Below, piece by piece: positions 56,800-64,000 of a stretch of DNA of 64,000 nt. The stretch is from Hibiscus mutabilis (taxonomy: Eukaryota; Streptophyta; Magnoliopsida; Malvales; Malvaceae). The translations under genes and the position numbers were made by a program. The stretch's first letter is position 1. Every line of letters begins with the position of its first letter. Location: contig CM033718.1 in assembly GCA_019671005.1 (NCBI GenBank), forward strand, positions 35,356,508-35,420,507, read 5' to 3'. Below the pieces are notes generated by a model. The model made no database searches and was not told the origin of the DNA. It worked only from the letters and a program-made list of their open reading frames with translations.

Positions 56800-59700
56800 T
56801 GTAACACCCCATCCCCAGGTTAGCCGTAACCCAGTTCAAGAGCGTTACCAAAGTGAGAACAAAGCAAAAGATAGGTTACTTGTTGTACAAGTAACCTCAA
56901 TATACATGACTTGCAACGCAAGTAACCTAAACACAACCATTCAAAACATACAAGCAATCCGCATTAAACAAAACCAACATACTTAGCATTCTAATTTAGA
57001 TACTAATTTGTTTCATTTCATACTTATATCCTAAGTTACCATTCTCATATTACCACCATTCCATTCAATTCACATAAATCATTCAAACAACAATCATAAG
57101 TGTGGCATACTTCACAATAGATTACTATTAGACATAATTCAACTTTTGTTCTTACTACAAATTCATGTACTCTATTCGAATGATACAAGAGGTCACTTAA
57201 CTCATTTCAATTAGCTTACTTGCATCTCAAGATACTACTTATTCAACCAATTAACATGATCAATACAAAGCATCCAACTTACATTCTTATTACATATTCT
57301 TACACCTATTCGAACTATAAGGTGATCCCTAATCATATTTCATTTGTTTCTTTTTCAATCAAGACATACTATTTCATGGCTTACTTAGTTAGTACATTGT
57401 TAATGCATGCTTAAACATACCTTAGCCTCAATCTCAACATTGCCGAATCATGCCAATAGCCATAAGAACAAATGCATGATCATACACATTGGTCTAGCAT
57501 TCGAATTAAACAAGGTTCAAAAAACATTGAATTTCTAACATATTATGCGCAGCATTATACTAAATTATATACATATCAGCCAAGTTATATATATAGTTTA
57601 AATCATCCAAGTTGGTTAGATGATAGGCCCATCAAAACATTACATATACTAGTCTTAAACACACATCCAAACATGATCAAAGCTACCTATTACAAGATCT
57701 AGTGCCACCAAACTAGGAGTATACAAAGAGTATGAAATCATACTTTCAAGCTTGCTTCAAGATGTTGCTTCGATCTCGAGATATCCTCTTGATAATGTCT
57801 TTAATCTGTTATGGGAAGAATGAAGAGTAGAGTGTAAGTACAAGTTATGTACTTAGTGAGGTAACACTAAGTCTAGCCAATTTCAAGTATACATATCCAA
57901 GTTTACATGTATTTCAAAGAATCAAGATCATCTCTACCTGACACATACCATTAGAATTCAAGGAGTATCCTAGGCAATCTTCATATATCACAAAATCAAC
58001 ATAGCAACATCCATCATAATACCCATATGCTATTCGAATATCTTGCTTAGAAGACAAGCAACCAAATACTCCAATTACAAGGTAGACATTCTTACACAAA
58101 GTCGTCATTTATACATTTCTTTCATGAGAAGTATCTAGTTATACAACCATTCATGTGTCATCTTTTAAGGCAAGGAAATTCATTCAAGAATCTTACAAAT
58201 CAAGTAATGTTTATATCACACCACCAAAGCAAACAATGTTCATTTCAAGTTATTAAGTCATCTTATAACACCCTTGGTAAGTAGTTTACTAGATAATCAA
58301 ATATGCAACAATATGCACCGAAGTGCCAACATGCACCGAAGTGCCAATATGCACCATCGTGCAAATATGCACCGTAGTGCCAATATGCACCGTAGTGCCA
58401 ATATGAGCTCAAGATTCTAAGGCATGCCCTCCTATCTATCCAAACTAGCTACCAAGGTTGTTGATTATCCATTTCATTCAAGCTTTATACATTTCAATAT
58501 CCAATACAAGATTATGCCATTCAAAGGCCAAGCTCTTAAGGCTTATGGAGTCTTAACTCCCAAGACTAGTCTATCCATGCCATTCGAATGGCATGAATAC
58601 AAAGTTGTACCGTTGTTCAATTCATTTCAACCAGCCATGTATATCAACCACAAACACATGCATATGTATGCAATGTGCGTACCTTATTCTCCAAGAAAGC
58701 ATACCATTTCTTACCTTTGGCATAAGCAATGCAACATATCAAGCATTTCATTTCATTTGCTTAACACTCAAGTAAACACATAGAACATGGCATCAAACGA
58801 GTTGTCATACATGTCATTCTTCCCTTAATTAGCCAAATATGTATTAGGTCATGTTAAATGGCAATGACATTGAATTAAGACAATAACAAGGTTGGTTAGG
58901 ACCTAGTCCCAACCCAAATGATAGTTACACTCACAATACTTCTAGCAAATCAATTGTCTTGTATCCAAATCCCTCTGCCTCTAGCTTTGGGATGTCCACT
59001 CCTATCTTCCTCTTCCGCAAATTGATGCCCTTGGTCTAGCAAGCATAACACGTACATTTCATCAAAACAAGCACATAATGTCACACAATTATAGTAGCAA
59101 TGTTACCACATTTGTACCTAACATTTAACTACTATTTTTATACTTTCTTTTAAGCATTTCTTACTAGTTCATCTCCATATTGTTATTAACTCATTTTAAG
59201 ACATAACGGATAGGTTATAATGTCCCAAAACTGTTTTGGAAACAGTTTGCATCGAGGTGTAAAAATAGTCCCAAATCGCCCAGACACACTACCGCCGCGC
59301 AGTTTCACCTCGCTTCTTTTAAATGGTCATATATTTTAATCCGAACATCAAAATTTTGATTACTATACACCGTTCGAAAGCTAACAAAATTGTCTTTAAG
59401 ACCATAATAGACTTGCATTTTAGTTCTTAGCCAATTAGTACAATTTATTGTTCAAAGACAAGGTATATACACTGCCTAGACAGTTTGCACTGTCCAGCAA
59501 TTTCTATTTACAGTTTCCAGCATAGGACCCAGTTTTCAGTTATGTTTTCACCTAATGAAAGTAGACATACTAAGGATCATGTCACTAAAATTTTATCACT
59601 GAATTTGATCTATACAATATTTTGTGAATTTTCAAAGCTACTGCCTAGAACAGAGCAATTATGGGCAGATTGTACCTATTCACATTGTAATTCCTTAAAT

Positions 59701-60420
59701 TCATTTTAACCAATGTTTTGGCCCTATAATTCATTTCATATGACATACTAAACATGTTTAGTCAATGTTAATTCATTATTCAAGACGGCCAAAACAGAGT
59801 AAGTTGGTTAAGTTGCTTAATTTTGCATGATTACACAATATGTTCGTACTAAAACAGTTTCTATGCTATATGACTATGTTCATACTTTTATCTTTCATTT
59901 CCAGCATTGGTTGCTAACAATTCATCTTGTTTAACACCTTAATTACATTACCTAATCATGACCATGTTCAATTCATTAATTCCACAGCTCAATTACAAGT
60001 TCTAACCATTCAATTCTTACATCAACATCTCATTTCAATTTTCCAGCAACCTAGCTTTGTTACACTATCACATACACATAATTTCCAGCATAATACCTAG
60101 TGTTCATTCTTCAAATTTGCATAATTCTACAACCATTCAATCATCTAACAACATATTCAATAGTTAATTTCATCTATAATCATCAAAATAGTCCAATTCA
60201 ACAAGTATAGTTGCCTATTCGATTGAACAAGAGTAGATTCATACTTACTTTGCTTCTAGCTTTAATTTCCTTACAAAATCCTAAACATGAAAGCTTAATT
60301 CCCTTCTTCAATGGCTGATTTCTCAAGCTCTCTTTCTCCCTATTTTCTCTCCTTCAATTCGCCAACAAATAGAAATGAAGAAGATGATGACAACATCTAA
60401 TCCAAGTTATTGGATTTGAG
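56800..60420 (-). mobile_element. 5' LTR of the minus-strand gypsy element, truncated
   Basis: Starts TGTAACACCCC and follows the 3' LTR base for base, with scattered substitutions and small indels, to about 60418. It then switches in mid-sequence to integrase-region DNA. About 240 bp of the LTR outer end are missing. The switch point is the junction of the tandem duplication. Confidence 0.9.
58311..58400 (+). repeat. 18-bp tandem repeat, 5 copies (5' LTR)
   Basis: Five units of the ATATGCACCGTAGTGCCA type, versus three in the 3' LTR of the same element. Confidence 0.9.
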
Positions 60421-62022
60421 TTCCTCATTGTTAGGAACACACATTCTATCCTTGAAATAGAGGAGTCCATTTGACTTGAGGGAGAAGTCAGAGCTAGACT
60501 CAGAAGTAAGCTTAGACATGATCTTCTGAAGATCTAGATCAACTTCTTGAAGTTCTTTGATCCTCAAAACTAGATTAGATTGAACTTGAAGTTCATACAA
60601 GAATTTCCGGCCCTTGGATAGTCAGAAATGAGCATTGATAGTCGTATTAGCTATGAAAGAATTAACAAGGTCATTAGAATGATTTTCAATAGATTTCTTG
60701 CAATGCAAGGAACTATTCGAATTATTTCTTGAAAAACAAGGCATTGTTCGAATTCTTTCTTACAAGCTAAGAAAGACTCAATTTCAATGGTTACAAGTAT
60801 TTTAGACACAATTCTTATTCGAATGACAATTTAATTTTCAAGGAGTATTCAAATAGTAAATCATAGCTTAAGGAAACTCTAAATTCATTATTTGCAAAAC
60901 AAGAGAAGGCACGATTCAAATGAATTTAATCAGAATTCTAGATTTAGGAGTTACCCGAGTATGGTCTGCGACTAAGGGCATCAACAACTACGTTTGCTTT
61001 CCCCTGATGCAAATAGATAATTATAAAAGATTTTTAATGATATTTATAGTATTTTGAAACGTAAGTAATTACTTTCCCCATCTTGCATTAAAAACCGATG
61101 TCTAGATATAAGCATCACCGAGAACGGTGAATTCTTTTCCCCGATTTTATCAAAGGATGAGTTTCGAGGCATGAGCTAGAGCTTTCTTAAGTTGATTAAA
61201 GCTTATATGTTGGTTCTCCAACCAAACGAAAGGCATATTTTTTGCGGGTAAGCTTAGTAAGGCTTGCGGCAATGGAGGAAAAGCCCTTAACAAACCTTCT
61301 GTAATACCCAACTAAACTGTGAAAGCTTCGGACCTCGTTTACATTCTTTAGAGGTCTCCAATTTAGAATAGACTAAATCTTGCTTGGATCGATTTTGATT
61401 CCTTCAAATAGAGATAACGTGGGCGAAAGAAAAACTTCGGTAACCATAATTCACATTTGGAAAACTTGGCATACAATTAAGACAATTAAAGGTGTTCCAA
61501 ATGTTCCTCATTGGATTTGTCGAGAGTACATTAGGATGTGTAGAAGACATGTTGTGTTTCCTTTATTCGAGATTAGCTTGAATGAAGACAACTACAAATT
61601 TGTCGAGATAGGCTTGAATACCCGATTCATGAGATCCATGAAAGCAGCCGAAGCATTCGTTAACCCGAATGGCATTACGAGGAACTCGAAGTGGCCATAT
61701 CGAGCAGGGATTTAAATAGCGTTCGCGGTCACGTTTTCGGTCGCGTCGTGGTTATCACGGTTGGTGACATAACAGAGGCTATTGCGGTCATTACGAATGT
61801 CACGGTCGTGAATTGTTTTTAAAATTTGCACAACTTATTGTAAAATATAACAATATTTATAATTATAAAAAGTTATTTTAATGATATTTAGAGTATTGTC
61901 TAAACAAAAATGAACATAAATAAATTAGAATGGATTAAAAATGTCTATTATAATTTGAGATAGGAGATTAAATTCTTACGATTTTATTAAAAAGTTCTTT
62001 TCCTTTGGCAAAATCAAGAATA

Positions 62023-62053
<31 letters not shown>

Positions 62054-63863
62054 TGTTCAATACCAAATTAAAAAAAAATTCTAAATCAATAAAATTAAAA
62101 AATGATCAAGGTAAATATCAACAATGGAAGAATTTAATTACAATTATAAAAAGTTACTTTTAATGATTTTTAGAGTATTTTCCAACACTTATAAAAGGAT
62201 TTAATTGAAAGAAAATAAGATTTAGAAGCTCAATTGGAAGTTTCATTATGGATTTAAGGACTTAATTGGAAATGGAATAAAACAAACCATCTTAATTAAA
62301 CTAAAAATCTGCCATAAATGACTAAATTGTAAGCATACTAAAACCTTTAAGCCTCTCCGAAAATTCACTAAAACTTGAACCTTCTTTCCCGCCATTTACC
62401 CTTTTTAATGTTTTAAGTTCATCTTCCTCATTCTCTCTCCCGCCCATTCACTGCAACATTCTCCATTTCTCCTCCCCATTTTCATATCCGGTCATCAACC
62501 ATTCACTTTATGCGTGAAATGCACCCAGACGCACCATTCAACTCGTCGTCCGTCCCAAGCAAACCCCTATCAACCGTTTCTCCCCCACCGGTCGTTAACG
62601 AGATTCGAGACAAAAACCTTTGACAAACCATTGGTGCGACAATGGGGACTAACCCCTATCAACTTTTCAACACCATCCCCATCCATTAATCAGATTCAAA
62701 ACAAAAACCTTTGGGGATACAATGGGGATTCGCCACTTATCGCCGCGACCGTCGCTATCCCGTTATTTCGTGTCCACGACAGCCCACTATCGCGTCGTGA
62801 TTACGCTTCCCACCGTGATTTCCTTCGATTGTAGTTTTGAACAACGGCACGACCACAATTTCACAATCGCTATCGCATTAGCGAGCACTATTTAAATCCG
62901 ATATCGAGTATGAAAGGCTCTCTTGGGTACGTCTTGTTCTTTCACTTTCATTTAATAGTACCGATCTAAGGTCGATCTTCTTTGAAATACGGAAGCATCC
63001 CCGAGTTGATCAAAATGATCTTCACCAACGGGATATACGGTTCTTGATAGTGAGCTTGTTTAGCTGACGATAGTCAATACAAAGCCGTATAGTCCCGCTC
63101 TCTTTTTCACGAATCAGGACACCCCGAGATAACCCCACCCTGCCTTTAGGCCAAATAAAGCCTTTATCTTGTATCTTGCTTTATCTTGTAGCTTCTTCTT
63201 GAGTTCTTCCAGTTCAATAGTGTCATTCGTTAAGGTGTGATGGACATTTCTAGTTGTTCCAGGTTGAACTTCAATCTCAATTCAAGTTCATCTTGTATAG
63301 TCATGGCAGCAAAGATTGAGGTCAATTTTCTATCTCATAGGAGGATTGATTCATTTCCTAAGCCCAGAGATACAGTCTTCTATTTAGGCAATCTACTCAA
63401 GCCTCATGTTTACTTAGCCAATCTAGTCCTAACACTAGATCGAACAATTTGGCAATATATATAAATCAATAGGAAACTGTATGTTTTTTAATGACTATAG
63501 AACATTCCTTGCAAAGGAAGTTAATGGATGTGATTCCCCCTATTGGGTTCGAAACTACAAGGCTTTGCTTTACAATTTCCAAGTTCATCTCTTCATTATC
63601 TAACATTAGGAGCCTTCATTCAAGGATCAATAAAAGTTTTGTTTTTGACATTCTAGTTGAAAGAAGTAAAGGTTTTGAAGTTTCTCACCTTCATTCAAGC
63701 CTCAAGTCTTGTTTTTGACATTCTAGTTGAATCGAACAATAAAGGTTTTAGTTTTCACATTTAAGCAACAATACAAGCTTATATCAAGTCTCCTAGGTGG
63801 CACAATATCCTATATGAGACAAGAGAGCTTATAGAACCGACTAAAAGCTCGATTACCAATAAA
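60421..63863 (-). pseudogene. Second copy of gypsy RNase H, RT and protease region
   Basis: Copy of 53369-56799. The open piece at 60397-60600 equals the region between RNase H and integrase. Compared with copy 1 there is a deletion of roughly 190 bp at about 61010-61060, filled by about 45 bp of other sequence. The RT catalytic region around 61530-61610 is scrambled, and many small indels occur in 61070-61180 and 63000-63730. No gene function is possible. Confidence 0.8.
61705..62900. mobile_element. Second copy of the hAT-like element
   Basis: Starts CAGGGATTTAAATAGCG after ATATCGAG (61697-61704); the right end reads TATTTAAATCCG before ATATCGAG (62901-62908), so a few bases of the right terminus are lost. 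Internal additions around 62640-62720 look like a partial local duplication of the preceding 100 bp. Confidence 0.85.
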
Positions 63864-64000
63864 TGTAACACCCCATCCCAGGTTAGCCGTAACCCGAGTT
63901 CAAGAGCGTTACCAAAGTGAGAACAAAGCAAAAGATAGGTTACTTGTTGTACAAGTAACCTCAATATACATGACTTGCAACGCAAGTAACCTAAACACAA
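63864..64000 (-). mobile_element. Start of the duplicated 5' LTR (runs off the window)
   Basis: TGTAACACCCC and the next 130 bases match 56800-56936. The rest lies outside the window. Confidence 0.85.

Larger units (their letters stand above)
53369..64000. repeat. Tandem duplication of about 7 kb within the gypsy element
   Basis: The segment 53369-60420 (integrase/RT, hAT-like element, leader, 5' LTR) is followed at once by a second copy in the same orientation, 60421 to the window end. Matching landmarks: hAT element 54791/61705 and LTR start 56800/63864. Both copies carry the same hAT insertion with the same target duplication, so the duplication came after that insertion. Copy 2 carries more small indels. 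Confidence 0.85.

Overview
This window looks like pericentromeric or otherwise repeat-dense nuclear DNA from a eudicot plant. The base composition is AT-rich, two broken host genes have recognisable introns, and almost everything else is retrotransposon sequence of plant type: Ty3/gypsy chromovirus-like, Ty3/gypsy Tat/Ogre-like, Ty1/copia and plant L1-type LINE. The flavour of the gag and LTR sequences makes me think of Malvaceae (cotton relatives), but that is an impression and not a proof. I found no complete, intact protein-coding gene.

Layout. 1-3013: end of a gypsy polyprotein and its long 3' LTR. 3014-3868: a copia-like LTR fragment. 6104-6744: a hAT-type MITE with a perfect 8-bp target duplication. 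7300-9115: remains of a LINE ORF1 (minus). 9126-11025: short-LTR gypsy element (5' LTR, PBS, gag and protease region), cut by a minus-strand gypsy remnant at 11026-15870 (3' LTR plus RNase H/integrase). 15871 to about 23860: a minus-strand Tat/Ogre-like region with a 60-bp tandem repeat, a degraded gag and a tRNA-Arg-like primer site, but no visible pol.

25102-37364 is a host locus wrecked by insertions. The first exons of a delta(14)-sterol reductase (FACKEL, FK) gene lie at 25102-25507 and its last two exons at 37060-37364. Between them sit a gypsy element (25508-34774), a 1349-bp solo LTR nested in its reverse transcriptase (27873-29221), and the 3' half of a copia element (34775-36856). 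The middle FK exons are gone. Tail-to-tail with it is a six-exon gene like ribosome production factor 2 (RPF2, 38216-39887, minus) carrying several small frameshifts.

40105-40752 is a foldback element. 40880-46901 is a minus-strand LINE split by a 3305-bp solo LTR with a recognisable target duplication. 46902-60420 holds a truncated LTR and then a large minus-strand gypsy element with both LTRs, interrupted by a 1.1-kb hAT-like element with an 8-bp target duplication. The right part of this element is tandemly duplicated (about 7 kb; second copy 60421-64000), hAT insertion included.

The most unusual signal crosses element boundaries. Four LTRs, of both gypsy and copia type, carry arrays of a 10-bp dyad close to GTATCGATAC. 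The dyads are arranged in pairs whose start-to-start distance is always 20 or 21 bp (17 pairs located by eye).
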